The notes under the pieces are model-generated. The model did not search any database. It had not been told where the DNA came from and worked only from the letters and a program-made list of their open reading frames with translations. DNA of 64,000 nucleotides from Polyangiaceae bacterium (GTDB lineage: Bacteria; Myxococcota_A; Polyangia; Polyangiales; Polyangiaceae): positions 62,001 through 126,000 of the forward strand of contig JAICTZ010000005.1 of assembly GCA_025936115.1 (NCBI GenBank), read 5' to 3'. Position numbers and translations under genes: made by a program. The number at the start of each line of letters is the position of its first letter. Positions within the stretch are counted from its first letter, which is position 1. This document shows, in pieces, positions 45,022 to 54,294 of this stretch.

Positions 45022-46839
45022 TCAGTTCGTGCCCGCGATGAGCGGTACCTGCACGGACGTGACGAGTCGCTTCACGTTGAAAATGCGGAAGGGCTTTTCT
45101 TTGCCCTTCAAATTCGCCGCGGGAAGCTCTTCCACTTCGACCTTGTTCTGCAGGCGCGCGAGCGTCGCTTCGCTCACGAGGATCTGCCCGGGCGCCGCGA
45201 TGCCGCAGACGCGAGCGCTCGTGTTGGCGACGTCGCCAATCACCGTGTAGGAGAGCGCTTTCGAGCTCCCGATGTAACCGGCGACGAGCGGCCCCGTGTG
45301 GATGCCGATGCCGATCGCGAGCGGCTCCTGATTCTCTTCGATGCGGCGGCGATTGAAGCGCGCGAGCACGTCCATCTGCTCGAGCGCGCACGACACGCTG
45401 CGCAGGGCGTCGTCGGGATGCACGACGGGCGCGCCCCAGAGCGCCATGATCCCGTCGCCCATGAACTTGTCGAGCGTGCCCTCGTACTTGAACACGACTT
45501 CGACCATCTGCTCGAAGTACTCGTTCATCATATCGACGACACCGGCCGGGTTTGCGCCCTCGCTCATGCGGGTGAAACCGCGGATGTCCGAGTTGAACAC
45601 GGTGCACTCTTCGACGAGCTGCCCGCCCTTTTTCACCTCGAGCGCGCCGGAGAGCACGCGCTTGGCGACGTTCGGCGAGAGCAGGCGGCTGAAGCGCTCG
45701 CGATTGACGATCTCCTGCTCGATCTTCTTACCGAGGATGGTGATCTCGATGAACATCGCGGCCTGAGCAGCGATGGCCGTCACGATCTCCATGTCCTTCG
45801 GCTGAAACTGCGCGAGCGTCTCGCTGTCGAGCCAGAGCACGCCCAGGATGTCGTTGTTGTGCAGGAGCGGCGCCACGATCGCCGAGCCGATGCGATTGAG
45901 GATCATGCTCTTGCCCTTGGAGGCGGCAAAATCCATGGCGGCGTCGTGCGTGAGCACGGTCGCGCGCTCCTTGATCACGTGGCTCATGATCGTGGACGAG
46001 ACTTGAATCGGCGAGTCGGTGCCGTCGCGCCGCTGGCTCGCGCTCGGCACGAGCTCGCCGCGCTCGTCCATCAAGAAAATCACGCCGCGATCGGCGCGCA
46101 CGAACTTGAAGATCGTGAGTAGGATTTTGGTGAGGAGCTTCGGCAGCTCGCGCTCGAGCGCGATTTCGCGTGAAAGCTCGTGCGAAAGGCGCAGCCGCTC
46201 GTAGTCGGCGGCGAGCTGCTGCTGATTGTTCATCAGCTGCTCGACCGGCAGGAAGCCCTTCTGAATCGCCGCGATCTGCGTGCCGATCGCGCGCGCCTTG
46301 TCGTTCACGTCGACGCGCGTACCGGTTGCGAGGGGCACGATGCCGCCCGGCGCCTGCTGCCCCTGAGAGTACGGCGACATCGCCCCGGGCGCGTTCACCT
46401 GCATGAACGGCGTGGTCGCGGGCGCCGAATGAGCGCCGTACTGGCTCGGTGGCTGCGGTGCGCCTTGCGGTGCCCAAGCGGGTTGCTGGGCCATCTGCTG
46501 CACGGGCTGGGTGTACTGCTGCGGGTGCACCTGCGCGGCGGGCATCGGACGACCGGAGCCGTCGTCGTAGCGCGCGCGCGTCCCGCCGAGCGCGATGTCG
46601 TCGCCGTGCTTGAGCTCGCGCTCGCCGTTGACGCGCTCGCCGTTGACGTACGTGCCGTTCAAGCTGCCGAGATCGCGCAGCACGTACGCGGGTCCGCGCC
46701 GTTCGACGATGCAGTGTTCCTTCGACACAATCTTGTCGAGGAGCTGGATCGTGTTGGAGGGATGCCGCCCGAGGGAGTTGAAGTCGCGCAGCTCCACCAC
46801 CTGCTGTCCGTCGGGTGACACGAGCAAGATGCGCGCCAT
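45022..46839 (-). CDS. FHA-GAF-class III adenylate/guanylate cyclase
   Basis: A 605-residue signalling protein. FHA domain (about 1-95; GRHPSNTIQL, SKEHCIVE, LGSLNGTYVNG), Pro/Gln-rich linker (about 100-165), GAF domain (about 208-363), and a class III nucleotide cyclase (about 405-590). The cyclase keeps both metal Asp (FNSDIRGFT and KFMGDGIMALWG), the Lys before the second one and the purine site with Thr in SYTVIGDVAN plus Arg in TSARV, so it is probably active. FHA binding to a phosphothreonine protein and GAF ligand binding would control cNMP output. Start ATG 46839. Confidence 0.87.
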   Translation of the reverse strand: MARILLVSPDGQQVVELRDFNSLGRHPSNTIQLLDKIVSKEHCIVERRGPAYVLRDLGSLNGTYVNGERVNGERELKHGDDIALGGTRARYDDGSGRPMPAAQVHPQQYTQPVQQMAQQPAWAPQGAPQPPSQYGAHSAPATTPFMQVNAPGAMSPYSQGQQAPGGIVPLATGTRVDVNDKARAIGTQIAAIQKGFLPVEQLMNNQQQLAADYERLRLSHELSREIALERELPKLLTKILLTIFKFVRADRGVIFLMDERGELVPSASQRRDGTDSPIQVSSTIMSHVIKERATVLTHDAAMDFAASKGKSMILNRIGSAIVAPLLHNNDILGVLWLDSETLAQFQPKDMEIVTAIAAQAAMFIEITILGKKIEQEIVNRERFSRLLSPNVAKRVLSGALEVKKGGQLVEECTVFNSDIRGFTRMSEGANPAGVVDMMNEYFEQMVEVVFKYEGTLDKFMGDGIMALWGAPVVHPDDALRSVSCALEQMDVLARFNRRRIEENQEPLAIGIGIHTGPLVAGYIGSSKALSYTVIGDVANTSARVCGIAAPGQILVSEATLARLQNKVEVEELPAANLKGKEKPFRIFNVKRLVTSVQVPLIAGTN

Positions 46840-46936
46840 GGGCGGCCTGAGGCTAGCTTTGCCCAAGGGAGGGTACAAGGGGTAGGACTAGCTACGGATC
46901 CTCCAAGGAATCTAGAGGCAGGGGACCCGGAGCGAC

Positions 46937-48442
46937 ATGGCCACGCATCTCCTTGCGATCGATCAAGGCACGACCGGCACGACGGCACTCGTGATGGCCC
47001 AGGACGGGCGGACGCTGGGACGCGCGACGCTCGAGTTTCCACAGCACTTTCCAGAGCCAGGCTGGGTGGAGCACGAGCCCGAGGAGATTTGGTCGAGCGT
47101 GCTCGGCGCGCTGGCCGAAGCGCTGAAGAACGCAGGTGTGGCGGGTACCGACATCGCCGCTATCGGGATCACCAACCAGCGTGAAACCACGCTCTTGTGG
47201 GAGCGTGCGACGGGCCGCTCCGTGCACCGAGCGATCGTTTGGCAAGATCGCAGAACGAGCGAGCGCTGCGCCGAGCTCAAGGCCGAGGGGGCGAGCGACA
47301 GCGTGCGGCGCGCGACCGGGCTCGTGCTCGATCCGTACTTTTCGGGAACCAAGCTCGAATGGTTGCTCGATCACGTGCCGGGCGCGCGTGCCCGCGCCGA
47401 GGCCGGCGAGCTCTGTTTCGGCACCGTCGATTCGTATCTCGTCTTTCGGCTGGGCGGCGGGGCGGCTTCTGGCCCGCATTTGACCGACGTGACGAACGCG
47501 AGCCGCACGCTCTTGATGCACCTCGAGCGGCGCGCCTGGGACGCGGAGATGTGCCGGCTTCTGCGCGTGCCGCAGGCGATCTTGCCGCGCATCGTGGCGA
47601 GCGCGGCGCGCGTCGCGGTGACGCGCGGCGTGCCGGGATTGCCGGACGGCGTGCCCATCGCCGGCCTCGCGGGTGATCAGCACGCGGCGCTCTTCGGCCA
47701 GGCGTGCTTCGGCGTGGGCGACGCGAAGTGCACGTACGGTACGGGCGCGTTCCTGCTCGTGAACACGGGCGCGCGTCCGGTGCAAAGTCGCGCGGGACTC
47801 TTGTCGACCGTGGCATGGCAGGTCGGAGACGAGATCGCCTATGCGCTCGAAGGCAGCGTGTTCATCGCGGGGGCGGCGGTGCAGTGGCTCCGCGACGGGC
47901 TCGGGATCATTCGGAGTGCGGCGGAGATCGAACCCCTGGCGCGCAGTGTCGACTCGAGCGGCGGCGTCGCGTTCGTGCCCGCGCTCGCCGGGCTCGGGGC
48001 GCCGTACTGGGACGCGGAAGCGCGGGGTATCGTGACCGGGATCACACGCGGGACGACCCGGGCTCACCTTGCGCGCGCGACGCTCGAAGCGATTGCGCTG
48101 CAGGTGGACGACGTGCTCACGGCAATGCAGGCCGACCTGGGGCAGCCGATTTCTCGCCTGCGCGTGGATGGCGGAGCCGCGGCGAACGACCTCTTGATGC
48201 AGCTGCAGAGCGACTTTTCCGCGATATCGGTCGAGCGGCCGACGGAATTGGAATCGACGGCGCGCGGAGCAGCCATGCTGGCGGGCGTGGGCGTGGGGCT
48301 TTTTCCGACTCCAACGGCTGCGGCAGGCATCTGCCGGCTCGACCGGACCTTCACGGCAGAGCTCAAAACGAGTGACCGGACACAATTTCGTGCACGCTGG
48401 GAAGAAGCGGTCAGTCGAGCACGTTCGGTGAAAACAGGGTAA
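46937..48442 (+). CDS. glpK: Glycerol kinase
   Basis: A 501-residue FGGY kinase making glycerol 3-phosphate. Marks: AIDQGTTGTTALV (ATP loop), ITNQRETTLLWERATG, VWQDRRT, FSGTKLEWLLD, TNASRTLL, AGDQHAALFGQACFG, TYGTGAFLLVNTG. Divergent from the FHA-cyclase gene across a 97-bp spacer, which suggests possible shared control. GGAG lies four bases before the ATG. Confidence 0.95.
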   Translation: MATHLLAIDQGTTGTTALVMAQDGRTLGRATLEFPQHFPEPGWVEHEPEEIWSSVLGALAEALKNAGVAGTDIAAIGITNQRETTLLWERATGRSVHRAIVWQDRRTSERCAELKAEGASDSVRRATGLVLDPYFSGTKLEWLLDHVPGARARAEAGELCFGTVDSYLVFRLGGGAASGPHLTDVTNASRTLLMHLERRAWDAEMCRLLRVPQAILPRIVASAARVAVTRGVPGLPDGVPIAGLAGDQHAALFGQACFGVGDAKCTYGTGAFLLVNTGARPVQSRAGLLSTVAWQVGDEIAYALEGSVFIAGAAVQWLRDGLGIIRSAAEIEPLARSVDSSGGVAFVPALAGLGAPYWDAEARGIVTGITRGTTRAHLARATLEAIALQVDDVLTAMQADLGQPISRLRVDGGAAANDLLMQLQSDFSAISVERPTELESTARGAAMLAGVGVGLFPTPTAAAGICRLDRTFTAELKTSDRTQFRARWEEAVSRARSVKTG

Positions 48443-48458
48443 AGTCTTGTTTCCCGAG

Positions 48459-49232
48459 ATGGCAGACGATCTGAGCCGCGGTGCAGGCCAGCCGATGCGC
48501 GACGTTCCCGTCGATTGGGAAGCGCTCGAGGACGCGTTCGAAAACAACGCGCCCGAGGTGCACAGCTACCTGCACGTCGTCTCGGGTGAGGTGCTCCGCG
48601 TCGTCGACGGCATCGCCGATCCCGAAATGCACGCGCGCATCGCCTCGGATCCGGCCTATCTGCGCATCGAGCCCGTGAGCTCGCGCGAACAGTACCGCTG
48701 GATGGAGCGCTTCATCCCGATGGTGGAGGATGCGCCGCTTCGCGGGCAGCTCTCGCAGGCCATCGACGGTAAGGGCGCCTTCCGGCGCTTCAAGGACGTG
48801 CTCATCGCGTACACGACCGAGCGCGAGCGCTGGTTCGCGTTCCGCAGCGAACGGCTGCGCGTCTTCATGGAGGCGTGGCTCGCCGCGAATGCGATGCGTC
48901 CCGTGCCGCGTCCGACGTGGACCGCGGAAGCTACGTCGGAGCCCCAGGCGAGCCCCGGCGCGCAAATCACGCAAGAGGCACTCGGCGGGCGTCGCGCGCG
49001 CACGAGCGACGCGCTCAGAAAGCAGCTCGACGAAGTGCTCGAGGGCATCGGCGCGCGCGATCTCGAGAAGGTGCTCGCGTTCGCGGAGTTCGTGAAGGCG
49101 CGCCGTGCCGCGCGCGCGACTCCGGCGCGCTCCGACGTGACCGCCACGCAAGAAGACGTCGAAAAGCCGAGTCAACCGGGCAGCGCCGACTACGAGCCGC
49201 CCTCCTCCAAGCAGCGCACGGCCGCGCGCTGA
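48459..49232 (+). CDS. UPF0158 family protein
   Basis: A 257-residue protein. Residues 10-140 fit UPF0158: VDWEALEDAFE, then GAFRRFKDVLIAYTTERERWFAF. The family's role is unknown. The C-terminal 100 residues are charged and disordered with a helical stretch (about 180-215). ATG 48459 is used; a TTG four codons earlier is the only alternative. Confidence 0.7.
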   Translation: MADDLSRGAGQPMRDVPVDWEALEDAFENNAPEVHSYLHVVSGEVLRVVDGIADPEMHARIASDPAYLRIEPVSSREQYRWMERFIPMVEDAPLRGQLSQAIDGKGAFRRFKDVLIAYTTERERWFAFRSERLRVFMEAWLAANAMRPVPRPTWTAEATSEPQASPGAQITQEALGGRRARTSDALRKQLDEVLEGIGARDLEKVLAFAEFVKARRAARATPARSDVTATQEDVEKPSQPGSADYEPPSSKQRTAAR

Positions 49233-49269
49233 GCGGAGCCGGGTGCGCGCGCTCGTCCGCGGGATCTCC

Positions 49270-49998
49270 ATGACTTTACGGAGCGCGGGGCTCGCGCCGT
49301 CACGGCCTGCGCTCTGGCCTTCGTGCACGCGCCGCGCGCTCTGTCTCGCACTTCTACCGGGTGTCCTGCTGGCCAGACGGGCCGGGGCCGAGGCCCTGCT
49401 CGTCGATCGGACGGTCGTGCGCTTCGCGGCGCCCGAGCTCGGTGGACCACGTTCGCCGCGCTTCATCTCCGCACGCATGCTCGCGCTCGAAGCACGCATC
49501 GAAGCGCTCGCCGATCCCGACCGTACCGGCGCCGCTTACCGCGAACGGCACGTCTCGGCGGCGCTCGAGCGCCACATCGCCGAGACCATGCTCGCGAGCC
49601 TTCACATCGAGCCCGAGCCGAGCGCCCAAGAGGTGCGCCAGCAGACGGAAGCCGCGCGGCGCTCGATCGAAGAGCGCGTCGGCGGAAGCGAGCCGCTCGC
49701 GGCGGCCGCGCGCGCCGAAGGCATCAGCCGGCGCGAGCTCGTCTCGCTCTTTCAGCGCGAAGCGCGGGCGAGCCTTTACCTCGATCGCATGGTGGCGCCG
49801 ATGCTCGCGCCGAGCGACGCCGAGCTGCGTGCTCTCTTCCGCAACGAAAAGACGCCGTACCGCGACGCGCCGTTCGAAACCGTGCTGCCGGGGCTCCGGC
49901 GCTGGTACGTTTCGACGCGGCTGCAGGCGGCGCTCGCCGCTTATTATCAAAACGCGCGCTCACGATTGCGCATCGTCTTTCTCGCCGACGCGAGCTGA
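49270..49998 (+). CDS. Exported SurA-like protein without a PPIase domain
   Basis: A 242-residue protein with a signal peptide (LCLALLPGVLLARRAGAEA) and a helical mature part. LLVDRTVVRF---SPRF and MVAPMLAPSDAELRALF with a final YYQNARSRLRIVFL recall the N-terminal chaperone part of SurA/PpiC-type proteins, but no parvulin domain follows. It may assist outer-membrane protein folding; the similarity is weak. An upstream GTG at 49243 would add nine residues. Confidence 0.55.
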   Translation: MTLRSAGLAPSRPALWPSCTRRALCLALLPGVLLARRAGAEALLVDRTVVRFAAPELGGPRSPRFISARMLALEARIEALADPDRTGAAYRERHVSAALERHIAETMLASLHIEPEPSAQEVRQQTEAARRSIEERVGGSEPLAAAARAEGISRRELVSLFQREARASLYLDRMVAPMLAPSDAELRALFRNEKTPYRDAPFETVLPGLRRWYVSTRLQAALAAYYQNARSRLRIVFLADAS

Positions 49999-50085
49999 CG
50001 CGAGCGCTCGCGCGCGACGGCGCGAGCGAATTTGTACGAAACGCAGCGCCGATGAAGGGAAAGGTCGCACCGCCTCGAGCGCGCG

Positions 50086-53000
50086 GTGCTCGACCTCACG
50101 CAAAGACTGCGCAATGCTTGCGATTGCATGGGGCCGCCTCGCGCCGCCGTCGAGCCCACCGTGCTCCTCGTCGGGGCAGGGGAGCGTCTGACGCCCGCGT
50201 TCCAGGCGGCCCTCTCCCGTCACAAAGTCCAAGTCGAAACGACGGAGCTGAACGCCGTCGTGGACGCGGTGATCGTGACGGCGCCGGATCTCGTCTTGCT
50301 CGTGGGCGACGCCGCGAAGGACGGCGGCACGTCGGTGCTGCAGAAGCTCGCCGGGCTTTCACAAAATTTCACTGTGCCGGTCGTGGTTCTCAGTGACGAA
50401 GCCGAGCTCGACGCGAAGCTCAGCGCGTTTCGGCACGGCGCCACCGCGGTGCTGCCCCGTTCGGCAAGCATCGACGCAACGGCCGAGCAGGTCGCGCGGA
50501 TGGCGCGCGACATCCCCGAACACGGCACCGACTCACAAGGCGCCGTCGGCGACGCGACACTCGACGAGTTCATTGCCGTGCTCTCGAAGGAGTTGCGCGC
50601 GGGTCTGTCGGGGACGTCCTCCCCCGCGGGCGCGGACACGCCTGATTTGAAGCTGACGCTCGGACGCGGTCGCCCGCTCACGGAGTTTTTGGATTCGTTC
50701 GTGCGGCGGGTGCGGCGTCACGTCGTGCGGGCCGAGCCGTTACACTACGAACTCGGAGGTTTATACGGCGCCGAAGCGCTCGGCGCGACGCGTCCGAGCT
50801 TGCCCGCCGCGGCGCCCGACATCGCAGCGCTGCGCGTCGTGGTCGCCGATGACGACACGCCGCGCGCCGACGCCGTCGCCCAGGAATTGCGCCGCCGCGG
50901 CGTCACGGTCGTCGTCACCGATCTCGATCCGAGCCCGACGCGCCTGCAGACGTTGCGTCAGGCGGATCCCACCGTCTTCGTGATCGGTGAAGAGCACGCT
51001 CACGATGCTGGTTACGACCTCTTGCGCAGCTTGCGACGCGATGCGCGCCTGCGCTGGGCGTCGCTCCTCGTCGTGCGCTGGGAGGAGATTTGGTCCGAGG
51101 AGCGCGGGGCGCCCGCGCTCGGACGGCTGGAATCGACACTCGCGGGACTCGCGGAACCGGAGCGCGCGCTCTTGGCCCGCGCCGAAGCGCGCGTGCCCTT
51201 CGACACGCGGCTCGAGACGACGGGCCCGGCGCGCCTGCTCCGAACGCTCGAGAAATCCGAGCGGCCGCTCCGGGTGCTGATCGAGAATCCGCGCGTCGAG
51301 CTCACGCTCGATATTTCCGACGGCCTCGTGGTCGGCGTGGAGGGGCGGACGCTCGAGCTCGAGCCAAAGCCGCTTTCGGGGGTGAATGCGCTCTCGGCGC
51401 TGCTCGTGCTCGGCTCCGGGCGCGTGCGCGTCGAGCCCGTCGATCAACCCGCGAGCGCGAACGTGATGACCCCGGTCGAAGCGGCGCTCACGATGGCGGA
51501 CGCGGAAACGTCGCCGATCACACCTTCGGTGCCCGCCGCCGGAACCGTTTCGCTGCACCCGCCGCGGCTCGCGCCGGTCGCCTCCATTCGTCCGACACCG
51601 ATCGTGGCCGTCGCGGCGCCGGCCGGCGCGCCACGTCCTGCCGTCCCGCCGGGTCCGCCGAGTCGCCCGCTCGCTCCGCGCCCCGGTTCCGCGCCGAAAC
51701 CGAGCGCTCCACAACCGAGCCTGCGCTCGGCGCCGACGCCGCCCGGCCCCTTCGTTGCGCCGCGCTTGGCCGTCAGCATGACCGGGCCGGCAATGACTGT
51801 GACCGCGCCGGCAGTAACCGCGCCCGCGCCGGCAGTGACCGCGACCCCATCGCTGCCGCTCGCGACGAGCACTCCGTCACACGAGCGGACCGCGCCCGCG
51901 CCGGCAGTGACCGCGCCCGCGCCGGCAGTGACCGCGCCCCCGACGCTGCCGCTCGCGACGAGCACTCCGCCGCACGAGCGCAACCCGCCCGCGATGACAC
52001 TCTCGGCGACGGGCCCGCTGCCCCCTGCGCCGCCGCCGAGTTCGCCCGTGCCGGCTGCGAGTCGCTGGCAGGCGCGCTGGAAAGCGTTCGCCGCCTGGTG
52101 CGCAGCGCAGGACGCGAAGCTCCACGGCAAACGCATCTCCTTCGGCATGACCGCCGTGCTCGTCGGCCTCGGCGCCCTGCAAGGCGTCGCGATCGTGACC
52201 ATCTACGCCGGTGCCCGTTGGCTCACGCGGCCGCGCATCGCGCTCGAAAGCACCGCGACCGCGCGAGACGGTACGCTCGAGCGGAAGACGACCGCTGCGC
52301 CGGCGGCGCCTGCCGCGCCTGCGACTCCGAGCCCCACGTCTGCCGCGATCGTGCAGCCTCCGGCTCACGCCTCTGACGGGGGTTCGAGTGACGGCTCCGG
52401 TCGGAATGTCTCGGACTGTGAAACCTTGCTCCGCGCGGATCCTCCGCACGCAGGCTTTTACCCAGGCGCCGCCCTCCAAGAGATGCGGCGCGGGCGTGCG
52501 GCTATCGTGCACGGCGATCTCGGGGCGGCACAAAGCGCGCTCTGTCGCGCGGCGAGCTACAACCAAAAGAGCGCAGAGATTGCGCTCGAGCTCGCGCTCG
52601 TGTCGCTTCTGCAGCGGGACGGCGCGGAGGCCGAGCGGTGGGCGCGCCGCGCCGTGGCACTCGAGCCGAACAACGCGCCGGCGCACGACGCGCTCGGCGA
52701 CGCGCTCGCGCGGCTCGGCGAAAACGATGAGGCGAAGCAGGCGTTCATCCGCGGAGCGCGCCTCGACGCGCAGAACCAAGCCGGCCTGCACGCACTTTTG
52801 ACGCGCGCCATGAAGCAGGGCGATCACGCGCTCCGGCACGGCGACTTCATTACGGCCGAGCGCGGCTTCCGCCGGGCGACCGTGCTCGAGCCGCGCAGCA
52901 GCTCGGCGGCGAGTGGACTCTCGTACGTGCTCGTGCAGCTCGGTGACGTGAAGTCGGGCGTCGCATGGGCGCGCCGGGCCGTCGAGCTTGCGCCCCGGAG

Positions 53001-53151
53001 CTCGGGCGCGCACCTCGCGCTCGGTGACGCGCTCGCCAAATCCGGGGACAAGGCAAGCGCCGGCACCGAGTGGCGAGAAGCCGCACTGCTCGAGCCGGGC
53101 AATCGTGAGGCACAAAAGCGCCTGCGCGCCGCCGGACTGCCGCCGCCCTGA
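50086..53151 (+). CDS. Large scaffold protein: pseudo-receiver, DUF4388-like domain, membrane span, TPR
   Basis: A 1021-residue protein. Residues about 20-140 form a receiver-like fold (TVLLVGAG---VPVVVLSDE); a second receiver-like unit (about 245-340) starts LRVVVADDD. About 365-460 is a DUF4388-like domain (ETTGPARLLRTLEKSE, VVGVEG). A long Pro/Ala linker (about 480-680) with an internal repeat leads to a span (GMTAVLVGLGALQGVAIVTI) and C-terminal TPR repeats. Such proteins organise polarity or motility complexes in myxobacteria. The start is uncertain: GTG 50086 or ATG 50128. Confidence 0.72.
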   Translation: MLDLTQRLRNACDCMGPPRAAVEPTVLLVGAGERLTPAFQAALSRHKVQVETTELNAVVDAVIVTAPDLVLLVGDAAKDGGTSVLQKLAGLSQNFTVPVVVLSDEAELDAKLSAFRHGATAVLPRSASIDATAEQVARMARDIPEHGTDSQGAVGDATLDEFIAVLSKELRAGLSGTSSPAGADTPDLKLTLGRGRPLTEFLDSFVRRVRRHVVRAEPLHYELGGLYGAEALGATRPSLPAAAPDIAALRVVVADDDTPRADAVAQELRRRGVTVVVTDLDPSPTRLQTLRQADPTVFVIGEEHAHDAGYDLLRSLRRDARLRWASLLVVRWEEIWSEERGAPALGRLESTLAGLAEPERALLARAEARVPFDTRLETTGPARLLRTLEKSERPLRVLIENPRVELTLDISDGLVVGVEGRTLELEPKPLSGVNALSALLVLGSGRVRVEPVDQPASANVMTPVEAALTMADAETSPITPSVPAAGTVSLHPPRLAPVASIRPTPIVAVAAPAGAPRPAVPPGPPSRPLAPRPGSAPKPSAPQPSLRSAPTPPGPFVAPRLAVSMTGPAMTVTAPAVTAPAPAVTATPSLPLATSTPSHERTAPAPAVTAPAPAVTAPPTLPLATSTPPHERNPPAMTLSATGPLPPAPPPSSPVPAASRWQARWKAFAAWCAAQDAKLHGKRISFGMTAVLVGLGALQGVAIVTIYAGARWLTRPRIALESTATARDGTLERKTTAAPAAPAAPATPSPTSAAIVQPPAHASDGGSSDGSGRNVSDCETLLRADPPHAGFYPGAALQEMRRGRAAIVHGDLGAAQSALCRAASYNQKSAEIALELALVSLLQRDGAEAERWARRAVALEPNNAPAHDALGDALARLGENDEAKQAFIRGARLDAQNQAGLHALLTRAMKQGDHALRHGDFITAERGFRRATVLEPRSSSAASGLSYVLVQLGDVKSGVAWARRAVELAPRSSGAHLALGDALAKSGDKASAGTEWREAALLEPGNREAQKRLRAAGLPPP
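51820..51990 (+). repeat. Two imperfect ~80-bp direct repeats in the scaffold gene linker
   Basis: The unit codes for APAPAVTA followed by PLATSTP-HER and occurs twice in tandem with few differences, plus further copies of the 8-residue part. It is a protein-coding repeat that can change in number without shifting the frame. Confidence 0.75.
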
Positions 53152-53235
53152 GGCGCTGCGCCAATGCCAGGCTCTTCCGAGCGCCTTGGCCCGCGTCAAT
53201 GCGAATTTCCGACGGTAGTACTAACGTGCTGACCC

Positions 53236-54177
53236 GTGGCCTCTCACTCGGGCAAGAAGGTAGTCCTTGCAGCGCTCGCAGCGAACGCGGGCATCGCGTG
53301 CGTCAAGCTCGTCGTCGCGGCGCTCTCGGGCAGCGCGACCATGCTCGCGGAGGCCGTGCACTCGGTGGCCGATACGGCGAACCAAGCGTTGCTGCTCGTC
53401 GGCATGACACTCGCCGCGCGCAAAGACATCCAGCGCTACCCGCTCGGCCGCGAGAGCGAGCGCTATTTCTGGGCGTTCGTCGTGTCGCTCACCATCTTCA
53501 TGCTCGGCGGTGTGTTCGCCATTTTCGAGGGCGTGCACAAACTTCGGAGCACCGAGTCGGGAGCGCCGCCGTCCGTGTTCTGGCCGCTCGTCGTGCTCGG
53601 CGTCTCGCTCGCGCTCGAGAGTTTCAGCTTCACGGTCGCCATGCGCGAGTTCAATCGCGACCGCCGCGGCCGGCCATTTTTCGAAGCGCTCTTCTCGGGT
53701 AAGGATCCGACGATTCCCGTCGTCCTGCTCGAAGACACCGCCGCGGTGATCGGGCTCTTGACGGCGTTCTGCGCGCTCGTGCTCTCGTTCCTCACGAAGA
53801 GCCCCTTGCCCGACACGATCGGCTCGATCATCATCGGCGTGCTGCTCTGTGGCATCGGCTTCGCGCTCGCTTACGACACTCACGGCCTCCTGATCGGCGA
53901 GGGCGCGAGGCCCGAGCTCCGCGCGCAAGCCAAGGCCATCGCCGAAGCCACGCCGGGCGTCGAAGCGGTGACGCAGCTCTTGAGCCTGCACCTCGGTCCC
54001 GAGTCGATCCTCGTGGCGCTCAAGGTTCGCTTTCGGCCCGGGGTCACGCTGCCCGAGCTCGAAGCGACCATCGACACGATGGAGGAACGCATCCGCAGCG
54101 CGATTCCAGCGATGAAGCGCATCTTCATCGAGCCGGACAGCGACTACGTCGAGGCGCTGGACCCGTCTGCACGTTGA
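53236..54177 (+). CDS. Cation diffusion facilitator transporter
   Basis: A 313-residue CDF exporter for Zn2+, Fe2+ or a similar ion in exchange for H+. The first metal site is in MLAEAVHSVADTANQ (HxxxD), the second in LLEDTAAVIG, with six spans and a C-terminal cytoplasmic dimer domain. It is the last gene of the plus-strand run, ending at the palindromic repeat. GTG 53236 is the start in the absence of an ATG. Confidence 0.9.
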   Translation: MASHSGKKVVLAALAANAGIACVKLVVAALSGSATMLAEAVHSVADTANQALLLVGMTLAARKDIQRYPLGRESERYFWAFVVSLTIFMLGGVFAIFEGVHKLRSTESGAPPSVFWPLVVLGVSLALESFSFTVAMREFNRDRRGRPFFEALFSGKDPTIPVVLLEDTAAVIGLLTAFCALVLSFLTKSPLPDTIGSIIIGVLLCGIGFALAYDTHGLLIGEGARPELRAQAKAIAEATPGVEAVTQLLSLHLGPESILVALKVRFRPGVTLPELEATIDTMEERIRSAIPAMKRIFIEPDSDYVEALDPSAR

Positions 54178-54280
54178 GCAGTCTTGGAAGGAAAGATCTC
54201 GATCGGCGCGCGTGGGAACTTGCCACGCGACACACCGGTGAGGCCGGTGGTTAGCCCGCGATCTTTCCTTCCAAGACTGC
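54178..54280. repeat. 103-bp palindromic repeat with 21-bp perfect inverted ends
   Basis: The outer 21 bp at 54178-54198 and 54260-54280 are exact inverted copies (beginning GCAGTCTTGGAAG and ending in GATC). Inside is CACCGGTGAGGCCGGTG. The left 70 bp matches the arms at 28911-28980 and 29063-29132. It lies between two convergent genes and may serve as a bidirectional stop, while the dispersed copies point to a REP/MITE-like element. Confidence 0.85.
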
Positions 54281-54294
54281 CGAACTCGAGCCCG

